64,000 nt of DNA from Pochonia chlamydosporia 170 (lineage: Eukaryota > Ascomycota > Sordariomycetes > Hypocreales > Clavicipitaceae). The position numbers were made by a program, and so were the translations under genes. Positions 11,346 to 22,187 of the stretch are shown here, piece after piece (position 1 is the first letter of the stretch; every line of letters begins with the position of its first letter). The notes under the pieces were generated by a model. It did no database searches. It saw nothing but the letters and a program-made list of their open reading frames with translations, and was not told where the DNA came from. Location: assembly GCF_001653235.2 (NCBI RefSeq), contig NC_035792.1:3596001-3660000 (forward strand). The letters are read 5' to 3'.

Positions 11346-11979
11346 TTACAAATTAATAATTCCGAGTGCTTGTATCGCCGTCCCTCTTCGACACTGATCT
11401 TGGAAGCTGGCATCGCTGATAACCGGCGGCCACTGATCATACGCCATGTACAAAGAACAAGTATTAAATGTCCATGGTGTAAAATATGTGCCGTAAATAA
11501 TCGCAGCGAGTATACACGCCAGAAAACTGGCATCAATGAGAAAGATGTAAAGGAAGCCACTGCTGCGTTGTTTGGCTCCCCATTCCAATGAATGCGGCCA
11601 GGCGGTGTTGTTTTTCAGTTTCTTGCACAAAGCTTTCACGGCTAGTGTCCATGGTAATAGAAGGATGCCCTGGGAAACTTATTAGATTGCCAACATAACA
11701 CGCAAATGGTATAAGTAGACTTGCCGCCATCCCATGTATACTCTGGCTCACGAATATCGGCCCAAGCTTCGATTGCATTCCATTGCTATCATATCTCGTG
11801 TGAAATGCTGCTTGTATAGCAAAACCGCCGTATATACCGTGTGGGATTAGACTCCAGAAGCGCCACCACGGTGCGCCTTCAGCGGTTTTGATCCTGATTG
11901 AGTTGGCGATGGCTATTACGACGCCGGTACTGAAGATGGCTGCGCTGGTGAGCGACCCGATGGTTGCAGTTTTGTCCAT
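11346..11979 (-). CDS. Small multi-pass membrane protein, exon structure unresolved
   Basis: The first open segment (ATG at 11979, MDKTATIGSL) has two or three hydrophobic stretches: SLTSAAIFSTGVVIAIANS, FWSLIPHGIYGGFAIQAAF and MAASLLIPFACYVGNLI. An overlapping frame further down has another clear membrane helix, DASFLACILAAIIYGTYF, ending at 11346. To connect the two, an intron near 11560-11700 is needed. One candidate with GTGAAAG and CGCAG leads instead into a third, also hydrophobic, frame ending at 11306. I could not decide between them, so the 3' end may be 11306 or 11346. An in-frame upstream ATG at 12024 is possible. No family recognised. Confidence 0.5.
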
Positions 11980-12352
11980 ATTTTGTTGATCATGCTGCCT
12001 GCTGAAGGGACGAGATGCTGGCACCGGGTTGAGGTCGTTTGTTTAGATGTGAGCTCAGGTAGCACAGTCGCAGCTTCATAGCGGAAACAAATCCGCCATT
12101 GAGCCAGGGATGGTTAATTGAGGCGAGCAATTTGAGTGAGGCGGATTGCATGCATGATATCGGCGCTATTGATTCAGCCTCTGCCAGACTGCCGTTGGGG
12201 GGGATCGTCAGGCTGAATTTGTGCATTTCAGTTGGAAATCGTACTATCAACGGAAAATAGAGATTCAAACTTTAAGAAAAGAAAATAGCAATACTGTTAG
12301 ACTTTTGTATGCATCACACATAGCATCGTGTTTTGCGCAAGGTTCACTCACA

Positions 12353-13798
12353 ATGGCCCTCGAATGCAAAAAGACACGAGACCAAGTACACACATTCGGT
12401 AAAACTTCCATCAGATCACTATCCAGCGGCTTCAGCTTCAAACCCTACGCAACGGCAGCAAAACCCGAAGATGAAGTGCAAATTCCATCACCCGCGATAT
12501 TCGACTTTGCACAAAACCTGACAGACGAGCCAGTCAATCCGCGCCGTCTCCCCGTCGCCGCCGCTTGTGCGACTCATTTAGAGCTGCTCGAGGTATTCTA
12601 TGTCATCCGGCAAAAGATACTCATGTCCAAGGAGATAGATGCGTCGTTTGTGATTCAGCCTAATCGCACGGAGAAGACTGGCTACAATGGGGATCACAAG
12701 ACGCTCAGGGACGACACGCTCTGGACAAGAAGACAGGTCAAGTGGCCCAAGTATCTGGAATTTGCGGCCGTTCGCTTCCTCCACTGGCTGCGGATCCTAG
12801 AAGAAAATAAGGATTATATGACGGTCGTTGTGAACGGTCTACGTATGTTGCAGTACCTGCCGCCGCTGGATATCCTCATGATTTGGCACTCATTCATGCT
12901 AAACCCACGACTGTACATGGACCACTGCCAAAATCACATCCTGTATCAAATACGCATGCCTTGGAAGCTGGTTCACCAAGCAATCGATAACAGAAACTGG
13001 ACACTCACCATCGACAAACATGCCAGCAATGCGTACGAGCGACTCACCAACATGCCCGCCAATCTATTTGAACAATTCGAAACATGGCACTCTCAAATCA
13101 TACCCGCTAATGAAGACGCCATAAGAACATTATCAAAGTTTCATCTCGAGGGGGAAAACCAGTCCACCATAGATGCCCGTCTCAACGCCGCCATCTTCTC
13201 CAAATCAAGCAGCACCCGCCTCGACGGCAAGTACTTCAACCTCTTCAACACGACAGACACGAAACTAGCAGTGCAGCTTCGAGACGCTGTGATCCGCCAG
13301 GCCGAATTCGTCGACAAGATGAGTGCGAGGATGTGGATTCGCAGCCCGGCACTCGAGGGTACACTGCGGCGCGGCATACAGCGGTACCTCAACTTCTTGA
13401 CGCTGCTAAAGTTATATCCCAAGGGTACGATAGTGCCCACCTTGGATATTGACCTTGTTTGGCACACGCACCAGTGTACGGGGGGTGCGTATGCCAAGGG
13501 GATGAAGGCCATAACTGGGCGGTTCGTGAACCATGATGATACCATTGTGAAGGAGAAGCTGGATGATGGGTTTGACAAGTCTAGGGGGCTGTATAAGATT
13601 CATTTTGCGCAGGAGTACCGCACGTGTGGGTGTTGGGATTGCGAGGCTCTGGTCTCGGAATTGGAGGGTGTGCAGGACAGGGAGGCGAGTGACGTTGATA
13701 TGGGGGCTATTGCGGCGAGGGTTATGGAGGAGGTGAGGTTTCATCGGGCGTATGAGGTGGCTATCAGGTTGAAGAAGCCGTTGCCTATTAGGAGCTGA
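12353..13798 (+). CDS. Glycine-rich domain-containing protein (GRDP-like, DUF1399 family), 481 aa
   Basis: This single-exon gene starts in a good context (CACAATGGCC). An upstream in-frame ATG at 12221 exists, but the leader it adds looks noncoding. The protein has the two-part GRDP/DUF1399 layout. A first module contains VNGLRMLQYLPPLDILMIWH followed by SFMLNPRLYMDHC. A second module contains TIVPTLDIDLVWHTHQ and a Cys-containing segment RTCGCWDCEAL. The repeated P-x-x-D-I-x-x-x-W-H motif marks the family; its biochemical role is unknown, although plant members are linked to development and stress. The Gly-rich tail that names the family is absent here. The neighbouring gene at 7542 ends in just such a tail. 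Codons shift from C-ending to G/T-ending in the last third. Confidence 0.88.
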   Translation: MALECKKTRDQVHTFGKTSIRSLSSGFSFKPYATAAKPEDEVQIPSPAIFDFAQNLTDEPVNPRRLPVAAACATHLELLEVFYVIRQKILMSKEIDASFVIQPNRTEKTGYNGDHKTLRDDTLWTRRQVKWPKYLEFAAVRFLHWLRILEENKDYMTVVVNGLRMLQYLPPLDILMIWHSFMLNPRLYMDHCQNHILYQIRMPWKLVHQAIDNRNWTLTIDKHASNAYERLTNMPANLFEQFETWHSQIIPANEDAIRTLSKFHLEGENQSTIDARLNAAIFSKSSSTRLDGKYFNLFNTTDTKLAVQLRDAVIRQAEFVDKMSARMWIRSPALEGTLRRGIQRYLNFLTLLKLYPKGTIVPTLDIDLVWHTHQCTGGAYAKGMKAITGRFVNHDDTIVKEKLDDGFDKSRGLYKIHFAQEYRTCGCWDCEALVSELEGVQDREASDVDMGAIAARVMEEVRFHRAYEVAIRLKKPLPIRS

Positions 13799-14403
13799 GG
13801 AATCTATACTGTCCTACTTGAATATTGACTGCCGACTGTTCGCAGCGTTGCTGAATCGCTCCAGGTCGATGCGTCCAGGTCGAGGGTCGAGCGTGTACGT
13901 TCCAGGTAGACCTTGCGTTTATGTACCCTTAGCGCACAGAATAATAAGTTGCTGAATGTCTCATGTGTTACTTGGAACATTTTGTAGGTCCTGGCCGGAA
14001 AATGGTGCTCTAGGCACTACACAACCTTAAGAGGCTTCTAGTGAACTATCCGGTACTGCGAACAACTGCAAAATACAATTTTAGTATCTTTAGCATGTAC
14101 ATCATTATTAGCATGTGGTGTGCGGTCGAACCTTAACATACCAGACCCATTTCACCTTCTTACTTAAACATGGACGGTAGAGTCTGTCAAATTTTCGCTC
14201 CGACAAGAATTAGCCATCACATGCATGGTTGGGATTAAGTTATTGCCAAACCCAAAACGGAGAATAAAAAGAAAATTGTGCTACAGCATACGAAGTCATC
14301 CAATCCACACAGACTCACGCATATAAACCACCAGACTTGGGTATTCCGACATTCACATTGACCAGCCTACGTCTCTGAGAGTCGCAGCCGTTCTCACTCG
14401 ACA
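13799..14403. other. Intergenic, 605 bases
   Basis: No coding segment seen. A TATAAA sits at about 14322, roughly 80 bases before the ATG at 14404, and may serve that gene. Confidence 0.5.
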
Positions 14404-14874
14404 ATGGACGAGGAGTGTTTCCGAGTGCTGGTAGCCAATCTCGTTTATAGGGGTGCTCTTACCTTCCTGGCGTGCTTCATTGAGAATCACATCGTTCAAC
14501 GCCGACACATCATCATAAAAATTGGGCGCCAACTACAATACAGCCTAAATATTCCCGAATGTCTGCATATTATTACCGCTGAGGACCCAGGACTTACAGA
14601 CCACGATATTCGGATAAGCGCTTTTATATTATGCATTTCATTCTTCTGCGGAGCCCTTGCATGTTGTGTCGTGGTGCCTGCGAAACGCACAGTGTTGGAT
14701 ACTTGGGTCTTTTGTGCTGTTGTTATCAACCCCTGCTGCGTTTGTATTCTCCTATGGTTACATCTCATTTTTGTAAAGAGGAGACGGCTGAGCAGGAGAA
14801 ACATGTATGGGGAGCTTGGGAGCGAGAGAGACCCTGGCTTGGACGGTCTTCTCAGGGATATCTGGACCTGCTAG
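14404..14874 (+). CDS. Small hypothetical membrane protein, 156 aa
   Basis: A single open frame starts at ATG in CTCGACAATGGAC, with a TATAAA about 80 bases upstream. It shows hydrophobic helices around residues 78-100 (segment ISAFILCISFFCGALACCVV) and 104-125 (segment WVFCAVVINPCCVCILLWLH) followed by KRRRLSRR. That positive cluster suggests a cytosolic tail. The N-terminal 60 residues are mildly hydrophobic. No family recognised. Antisense frames in the same place are weaker. It may be lineage-specific. Confidence 0.45.
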   Translation: MDEECFRVLVANLVYRGALTFLACFIENHIVQRRHIIIKIGRQLQYSLNIPECLHIITAEDPGLTDHDIRISAFILCISFFCGALACCVVVPAKRTVLDTWVFCAVVINPCCVCILLWLHLIFVKRRRLSRRNMYGELGSERDPGLDGLLRDIWTC

Positions 14875-15213
14875 ACTTGCGAGTTCGATGTTGTTGTTCT
14901 ATATATATTGAGTTGCTAGTTACTGAGTAGCAAGTACCCCCACTAAATAATAACTTGTCAAGTAGCTTCGTCACTCAACCCCATGTCAACTTTTAGAGTG
15001 CGGTGCGGGGGGAACGGCCACTCATAGATAACATAACTTGACAGCTCCGTCCTCAACATTTAGACTCGCTGCTCATAACAAGTGCCGTCAACTCAGAACC
15101 ACGTCAAGACACGCCAGAGTTGCAAACTGATCAAATCTCAAATCAAACTTGTATTGCACAAGTTTCAACCTGCAACCCAGGCAAAGACTCCGGCCCTGTC
15201 CGCAGAGTAGGAA
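14875..15213. other. Intergenic, 339 bases
   Basis: Nothing recognisable beyond the presumed promoter of the acetyltransferase at 15214. Confidence 0.5.
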
Positions 15214-15975
15214 ATGCCCTCCAGCGACGCACCCAACACAATGAGCAATGACAGCATTCTCATCGAACAAATCGTCACGCCAGAGGACATCATAGAAGCC
15301 TTCAACCCCATCTGCAACACCTTTGGGCGCCAAACCCAGGATGGCTTCTTCATGGCCATGAACCCCGGCTGGGAAACCCCAGAAGGCCATGCCCGAGGCG
15401 CATCTCTCATGGTCGATCGCTGGCGAGCAACAACCAAGGACCAACAAGGTCGTCCAAACGCCATATTTCTCAAGGCCACAGTCCCCAGCGAATCCGAATC
15501 GAACAAGATCGTCGGCACAGCAATCTGGCTGCAAGCCTCCAACGTCCCAGGCCACGGCGACCCGCCCGTCCAAGACCTCAGCAAAGCAATGAACCTGGAC
15601 AATCTGTATCCCGGCAATGCAGCCGAGCAACGATATCTATGCCAGGTGGATTACTCACTGCACCGCCAGCGCATAGAACTTGTGAAGAAAAAGGTCGACT
15701 CCTCGCCTCCTTCCGTCATGGTGCTTGACCTCTGTGTTGTCGACCCTGCTTACCAGGGAAGAGGTATTGCCAGGCGTCTGGTTCAATGGGGGTTGGATGA
15801 GGCAAAGGCCCGAGGGGGCTTGGAATGCATCACCGAGGCTTCGATTATGGGGCGATGGGTGTATCAAAAGATGGGATTTCGACAGGAGGGACCGGATATT
15901 GAGTTTGTGGTGGATGAGGAGTTTGCGGACCGGAGTCGGCCGCCAAATATTTTTATGCGGACTGGAATTGATTGA
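15214..15975 (+). CDS. GNAT-family N-acetyltransferase, 253 aa
   Basis: This single-exon protein belongs to the acetyl-CoA dependent Gcn5-related acetyltransferases of the kind common in fungi. The diagnostic motif A is at residues about 170-190: VMVLDLCVVDPAYQGRGIAR, with Q181-G-R-G184-I-A forming the pyrophosphate loop. The C-terminal motif B region follows as TEASIMGRWVYQKMGFRQ. The substrate cannot be predicted. Start is MPSSDAP at 15214; ATG 15241 (MSNDS) is an alternative. The 5' half is strongly C-rich and the 3' half G-rich on the coding strand. Confidence 0.88.
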   Translation: MPSSDAPNTMSNDSILIEQIVTPEDIIEAFNPICNTFGRQTQDGFFMAMNPGWETPEGHARGASLMVDRWRATTKDQQGRPNAIFLKATVPSESESNKIVGTAIWLQASNVPGHGDPPVQDLSKAMNLDNLYPGNAAEQRYLCQVDYSLHRQRIELVKKKVDSSPPSVMVLDLCVVDPAYQGRGIARRLVQWGLDEAKARGGLECITEASIMGRWVYQKMGFRQEGPDIEFVVDEEFADRSRPPNIFMRTGID

Positions 15976-16475
15976 TGTTCTGGCTTGGAAACACTTAAAG
16001 CATCTGAAAAATATTTGGGAGAACTGTACGGGTTTGGTCAACGGACCGAGACTACATAGCGAGTCAGTCACATGGTTTACGTGTAAAGATCTCGTTTCTG
16101 TAGATTACATTAGAGTACCAAACGGAAATTAAGTATAGAATCACTGGGAAGAGAACTATTCCAGTTGATTGTCAAGGTGGACTTGTGATCAATCTATCCG
16201 GTCGAGGTGCAGGTTAGCTCCATACCACGAAATGTCGACAACCAAACACCCAATCACAGTAACTGATGCTGATGGAAGATGAAACAGGTAAAACCCCCAT
16301 TTACGATAGAATATTCAACCATTGATGCCGTACAAGGTCAATTGACCTTTGAGACTCCCATCACATTCACCAAGAAAATGGTGAGGACAGGAAAGAATTC
16401 GAGTAGGGTGGGGCAAGATGCGCGATTTTCTAACACACCCATATAAAGAAAAATAAAGACTAGACTTTCAACCTT
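15976..16475. other. Intergenic, 500 bases
   Basis: AT-rich spacer between the acetyltransferase and the tRNA. Small open frames are not supported. Confidence 0.5.
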
Positions 16476-16573
16476 GCGGCCATAGATTAGCTGGGAGATC
16501 GTCAGACTGAAGTCAAACTTCAATCCTACGGATGCCTATCTGAAGGTCGTGTGTTCGAGTCACACTGGCCGCA
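16476..16573 (+). tRNA. tRNA-Phe (GAA) with 25-nt intron
   Basis: A full cloverleaf can be drawn. The acceptor stem GCGGCCA pairs with TGGCCGC, with discriminator A at 16573. The D stem is GATT/GATC. The anticodon stem TCAGA pairs with TCTGA at 16539-16543. The T arm is GTGTG-TTCGAGT-CACAC. The anticodon GAA is at 16509-16511. The intron is 16513-16537, after position 37 as expected for nuclear tRNAs, and contains ACTTCA, which can pair with TGAAGT spanning the anticodon. T-runs just downstream (from 16576) would end RNA polymerase III transcription. The T-loop TTCGAGT carries the internal B box. Confidence 0.95.
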
Positions 16574-16798
16574 TTGTTTTTTGCCTTTTTGCCCATTTTT
16601 TCCATCTTTTTTTTTGGTGGCCAGTGTGTCTACTTTATAATTATCATGTATATTGCCGAGTGTGACGAAGGTCATTCTTTTGATTCTTTTGTTTTCGATT
16701 ATTTCTCAACACAAGCCATGGGCCAAGTTGCTAGACAATATCTCGGATTCATGGATTCTAATTTGCAAGTTGATGAGCATCCAAGCTTTATTATTTAT

Positions 16799-17712
16799 TT
16801 AAATCTTAGAGCCAAAGATTTCCTCGCCCTCAGCTGCATCAACGCCATCCTGAACACACTTTTTCACAGCTGCCTCAACATCATCATTTCCATCCAGAAG
16901 ATCAAGCCATGTATTCTTAATACCATCCACCGCAAGCAAAGCATCAGCAGTGGCAGCAACGCTAGCTCTGCTCGCATTGCCCTTCACATGAGCAGTTTTC
17001 CCCAGCTCAACCTTGCCCGCAGGCTCCTCCGTAAGGGTCCCCGGCCGAAGACAGATGCCAACGAGACTAGAACTCTTCTTGGAAGTCTCATAGAGAGCTT
17101 CATCAGCCGCAATTTTGGCCTTGTAGTAGGTTGCGAGAACCCCGTAATTGACCTTCTTGTTGTAGTCGTCCCATTCGCCTTCAGGCCACCAGGAAGCTCC
17201 GGAACGTCGGGATCCACCGTATGAGACGAGCAGGAATCGCGTAATAGAAGGGATATTGGCGGCTGCGCGAATGAAGTTGATGGCTGCGTCTCTGTCTACC
17301 TTGAAGGTCTGTTGAATGTGAGTATGGGGTGCATTCCGTGTTTCTGTTTTGACTTACCATTTCGGGGCCACCTTTACCACCAGCACCTGGTTCAAGTCAG
17401 TCGCTGTCCTGGAGACAATGATTAATGTTTGGATTGGTAGTGAAACTTACCAGCACTCCACGCAACGTAATCTGGCTTAACAGTGTTTAAAATGGTGGCA
17501 GCGCGCTCCTGGGTAGAAACCTCGTCGACGCTGCTGACCAGAACGTTGAGCTTGCCTGGCAGACCACTGCCGAGCTTCTCAATGGTAGGAGCCTGCTCCT
17601 TGGTACGAATCATGCTTGTGACGGTCCATGATCGCTTTAGAAGAAGTGGTGTGAGCATCTGGGCGATCTTGCCGTGGCCGCCGATGAGAAGAACATGGTG
17701 AGATGCGGCCAT
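16799..17712 (-). CDS. NAD(P)-binding Rossmann protein (NAD(P)H-binding/SDR-type), 266 aa, three exons
   Basis: Exons are 17451-17712, 17358-17386 (29 nt micro-exon) and 16799-17308. Introns of 64 and 49 nt have GTAAGT donors and CAG acceptors. The joined frame reads WSAGAGGKGGPEM then TFKVDRDAAINFIRAAANIP. The N-terminus HHVLLIGGHGKIAQML has the G-x-x-G-x-x-A dinucleotide loop. The later segment RFLLVSYGGSRRSGASWWPE and a Tyr-x3-Lys-like segment (LATYYKAKIAADEAL) fit the atypical short-chain dehydrogenase group that includes YwnB-like proteins. The substrate is unknown. It is divergent from the flavin monooxygenase at 18823, which hints at co-regulation but does not prove it. Confidence 0.9.
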
Positions 17713-18822
17713 TGTGATGTTGGTCTATTAGTTGGTGCAATTGGAAGGAGCAAGTCCGGGGATGGCACTGGATGCGATGGTTTTAAGGAATTGCCAATGG
17801 AGACAATGTGTAGGAGGAAGGAGACAAGCTCTAGGACGGCAATTGCTTCGGGTTTGCTTTCAAAGCAGTACTGCCCCTCATCTCACTAGATGTGTCAACT
17901 CTGTTTGGCCTGGTCATATTGAGGTGATGACGACATGCTGATTTCCGTGCTAAGGCGTCAACGGGAATAGTGATCCAGTATTTGCTGCTCTCAGTGGCTG
18001 TTGGAACTCTGACTGGACCATTAGTTCGGTGAATCTGCCGAAAGTTGAAAACAGTGGCAGCTCATCGACCCACAGATCGCTGGAGTGGAGGCCTTTGCTG
18101 GAACTAAAACCGGCGTCAGCAGACACATACACGGCTGGTTGCTTTGCAACTCGAGAACAATTCAATATCACGATCAATATTCATCTTTTTTTCTTTGTCC
18201 TTTTTCTTTCAATTTGTCTGGGCTCTTCTGACCCCATTTATCATGGTCGTATCATCTAGAAGACGATTTCTCTTTCGTGTCATGGAGCCATACAATACCC
18301 GTCCAAATTAAATCCCATCAAAAAGACCAACAGTTGCCCCCACCCTGCAAACTCTAGCACTTCCCCAAGTTCTGATCAGCCCAATGTCGTACGGCGTCAC
18401 AGAAACCAAAAGGTCAAATATTACTGTAAAGTTGACTACATAATTTCTGTTTATTCATATGAAAAGACCCGTCGACCTTTCAAGTCATGGTTGTCCAAGA
18501 CAATCAAGAGCTGGAGGCAAGGTCTCGCCTGTCAGATTATGTAATGCCCCGTCGCGTCTGGCTGGCCACAACTGATGCCGCTTTCCGCCGGCGGCTTTTT
18601 CAAATATTCATGACTTAGTGCTCACCCAAACCAAGGATCTCACCGAACCTACGACCAAATTTCATTTATCAACCAAACAACGTCGAAGCAAACAAATAAA
18701 TACTAGTTGCTCTGGTCGGAGTTCTGCGGAAGCATCGGTGATGCTGTGACTTTAGGACTTCACTCGTTGCTTGCAGATCCGCCATTTCAACACTAACTAC
18801 CCAACTGCCCAGCTCACAGCCC
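17713..18822. promoter_or_regulatory. Divergent promoter region of NAD(P)-binding gene and flavin monooxygenase gene
   Basis: This 1.1 kb separates two oppositely transcribed redox genes. No intact open frame has domain content. I see no convincing operator. Confidence 0.45.
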
Positions 18823-21196
18823 ATGCTGAGAACGTTGCTGCAGGGAACCCGCGGGAAGATGCCTAAATCAGTTTGCGTTGTGGGTGAGTGCGGCTTTACA
18901 ATGTCACATCCATGGCCTGTACCTTAACATCATCCCATAGGCGCTGGACCGTCTGGCCTCCTTGCGGCCAAGAATCTACTGCGCAACGCTCCCGAAGGAC
19001 AGTTCCAAGTCAGCGTGTTTGATGCCCAAGATGGCATTGGGGGGCTATGGCCAGCCTCAAAGACGGACATGGGCCGCCAGGTTCACCCATTGATGGTTGC
19101 TAACCAAAGTAAACACACCATGCAATTTAGTGATCTTGCCTGGGAAGATGGAGCGCCTCAATTACCACTGGCGTGGCAGGTTGGGCGCTATCTGGAGCAA
19201 TATATGGACAGATATTTGTCAACACACCCAGGCTTCAGTTTACATCTCAATACTCGGGTCGTCCAAGCCAATCGGCCAACGGGGGAAAATAGCGGTTGGG
19301 ATGTTCTCCTTGAATCCGAGGGCAAAGATGAAACACAACACTTCGAGCATCTTGTGGTTGCATCTGGCTACTTCGGCAGACCCGTGGTTCCGGAAGGCAT
19401 TTCATTATCTACCACCGCAGCTGTACCGGTAATTCATAGTAGCCAGTACAGAGACTTGAAGTCTTTGCTCGGAGACCGTGGTTCTGCCAAGGGCAAGATC
19501 CTCATTGTTGGCGGCCAAATGTCCGGCGTCGAGATTGCTGGAACTATTGCAACGCACATTTCGTCTGCAAAACACTCTCCCAATAGTTCCTCAATACCTG
19601 ATGTCGACCAATGCTCCATTCACCATATTGTCCAGCGACCAATATGGGTTTTCCCGCTACACACAACAGCAGAAGTAAGTGACTAGCAGCCCTACACACA
19701 CACTGCTCCAAATCTAACAAAAAAAAAAGCCCAAAGCCGCAGCCGCGCCATTCTTACCTCTTGATTTCTCATCCTACAATCGAAATAACCGACCATTACC
19801 GCTGGTAAATACACAAGGCCACGTCGACGAGAAGACGGCGCAGATCGTGAATGGTATCTTCCAGTCAGCTCTAGGAACGGATCAGGCGGCCTTTTCGCCC
19901 CTGTTGCATGTGACTGATGAGATGAAGACTCAGCCGCCGTACTTGGCAGTCAGTGATTATTATTGTGATTTCGTGAGATCGGGCGAAATATCTCTGTACA
20001 ACGGAAAACTCGAGTCGCTAAGCGACAACACAGCGAAGCTTGCTGACGGTACACAAATCGACGATGTCATAGCCGTTGTGCTTGCGACTGGTTTTGATCC
20101 AACACCATGTATCTCATATCTTCCCGATGACGTGTTGAAAACCTTGAACCACTCTCCAGCCCACCGAGAACAACCACTGGCCCTAGCATTTCACGGAACT
20201 CATCACCCAGACGTCCCAGGGTTGGGGTTCGTGGGCTTCTACCGATCGCCTTACTGGGGTGTCATGCAAATGCAAGCTCGGTTCTTGGCAGAATATTGGT
20301 CTTCATCTCCAAATGCCTCACCAGAAGCGCTGCAGTCGAAGCTGAAGTCCGATGACTCTATTCAAAGAACTCTCAATCTCCGCGATGACCCAAGATTATC
20401 CCAGTTTCCAATGGGCGACTACCCCTTTCTCATGCAAGAATTCTCTGAGGCCCTTTCTATACCACGAGTCGACCCGTCGCTCAAAGGAATCCCCATGCTA
20501 TCGCACAACAGTCTGCCATTGGACATGCTCACCCCTGCGAGATATCCCTCGCCGTCAGATGATGCCTTGGCGAAGGAAGACGCAGAGAAATTACGCCAGG
20601 ATACCGTACAAGTTGCTATTGCTGGTCTGACAACGCCTCGGTTCATGCCACGCGCCGTATTCCGGGGTCTCCTTGGCACATGGAAGCTGGAACGAGATCT
20701 GACAAGTAGACTGCCAACACACCCAAGCGGTCACTTCAGCGGCACAGCTCAATTTCTTTTAAGAGACAAGACATCAGACGGTCTGCAGTGCGCAAAGCAA
20801 GGCCTGGAGTTGTCTGACTCTGACGAAGACGGTGGCATGGAATACTTGTACATCGAAGATGGGGAGTTCAAAACCGAGCAAGGGTTCGGCTTCAGAGCGA
20901 GCAGGCGGTACGTCTGGCGATATGATGAGCAAAAGGAATCATTGAGCGTTTGGTTCGCCAAGCCTGATGCTCCTAAGCGCGCAGATTACTTGTTCCACGA
21001 GATTGAATTCATGCAGCCGGAAGATGGGCGTGAGAAGGGGTGGTCTGCCAAAGCGGGACATCTCTGCATAGACGATTACTACGATGTCAAGTACAATTTT
21101 GCATTTGAGGCGGTCAACTTGAAGAATTGGAGTATAGAATACACTGTCAATGGCCCAAAGAAGGATTACACCATAAATGGGACGTACACAAGATAG
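18823..21196 (+). CDS. Flavin-containing monooxygenase fused to C-terminal DUF6314-like domain, 753 aa, three exons
   Basis: Exons are 18823-18883, 18941-19674 and 19730-21196. Introns are 57 and 55 nt, and the second has a CTAAC branch site. The junctions give VCVVGAGPSGLLAAKNLL and TTAEPKAAAAPF. Residues about 17-34 hold the FAD-binding GxGxxG. GKILIVGGQMSGVEIAG is the NADPH-binding loop. VLATGFDPTP is the family ATGY/F-like motif, and WPASKTDMGRQVH follows the FAD site. From about residue 610 a separate domain starts (FRGLLGTWKLERDL) and runs through SGHFSGTAQF, RRYVWRYDE and CIDDYYDVKYNF to the end. That pattern resembles the beta-rich DUF6314 family. The oxidised substrate is unknown. 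A start at Met13 (18859) is possible. The 3' end converges on the gene at 21344. Confidence 0.9.
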
Positions 21197-21343
21197 AAGG
21201 CTTGGAGAATATGTTCGGATCAAGGAAATATACATCACGCAATTTGGATATACACATTGGAAAGAGAAAGCATTTATTTACGCTATACTGCATCCTGGAC
21301 ACCCGGAGCATCAATACATATAGTTGTCAGTATCCTCACCCCA

Positions 21344-22187
21344 TCAAGAAGACTGAGCACGCGGTGCCTGCATCAATCCATCCTCAAGCGAGAAGCTCGC
21401 ATCACGATCCTCAATCTTGATTTGCACATCACCATCCACACACTCCTGGGCATCATAAAAGTGCGCTTGATCAAGCTCCCGCAATTGATCCCTGGTCTCA
21501 TCGCTGAGACACTGGTTCATTTTCGCAAAATCCTGCTACGCAACGATTAGAACACCGCAACACAAGCCGCCACACCTCCCAACAACTCACTAGTCCCCTA
21601 ATAAGCAATGGTTTCTGCTCTGAAAGCAGCTTATGTGCCACACTCTCTGCAATGACACTAGCAGGGCTCAGGCGCTGGGCCGCGTCAAAGCTGCGATCTA
21701 ACAGTGAAGAGCTTGATCTATATGATGGTGCAGGACCAAGAGGTGTGCTCGGGTTGGACGGTGGACCGGGTATCGGTGGCGCGTATCGTGGTACGAGGGA
21801 AGGTCTCGAGTAGAATTCGACCTTGAGCCCGGCGAGCATGCCCTTTAGTGTCGCAGCTCCGTCGCTTAATCGGCGGAGTTCTGCTAACAGCTTCTCTTTG
21901 TCCTCGGCTTCTTTCCTCATGGTGTTTTGCAGTTCTTGGATTTGGTTCTGGAGATGGACGATTTGGAAGGAGTGTTTCTTAATTGTCTCTTGATGCTTGT
22001 TAAGCTCTAGCTGGAATTGATGGTTAGGAAGGGAGATTGAGGCTTGGGGTTTGATGCATGATACCTGATAAACGGATGGCAGATCCTCAAGTCTCTTCTC
22101 GGAAGAATTGTTGTGAGTTGCTTGTTGAAGGCTTGGAGAGCCATCACGGGAAGTGGTTTTGGTATCTGGTCTTGCGCTTTGCCCCAT
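21344..22187 (-). CDS. Coiled-coil hypothetical protein, 261 aa, two exons
   Basis: Exon 1 is 21591-22187 and exon 2 is 21344-21532. The 58-nt intron has GTGAGT and GTAGCAG, and splicing gives LLIRGLDFAKMNQCLSDETR. The start is ATG 22187 (MGQSARPD). Residues about 55-125 form a heptad-like coiled coil (QIVHLQNQIQELQNTMRK onward). A Pro/Ser-rich linker with GPPSNPSTPLGPAP and a conserved-looking helix ending in KPLLIRG follow. The end is acidic (VQIKIEDRDASFSLEDG). No catalytic motif. It could be a structural or cytoskeletal adaptor, but I do not recognise the family. Confidence 0.75.

Noticed and set aside
14110..14170. Minus-strand GGTTCGACC resembling a tRNA T loop
   Set aside because: Flanking bases do not pair into a T stem and there is no A box at the right distance.
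16574..17224. 216-codon plus-strand frame just after tRNA-Phe
   Set aside because: It overlaps antisense to the well-supported NAD(P)-binding gene and starts inside the T-run behind the tRNA; no domain.
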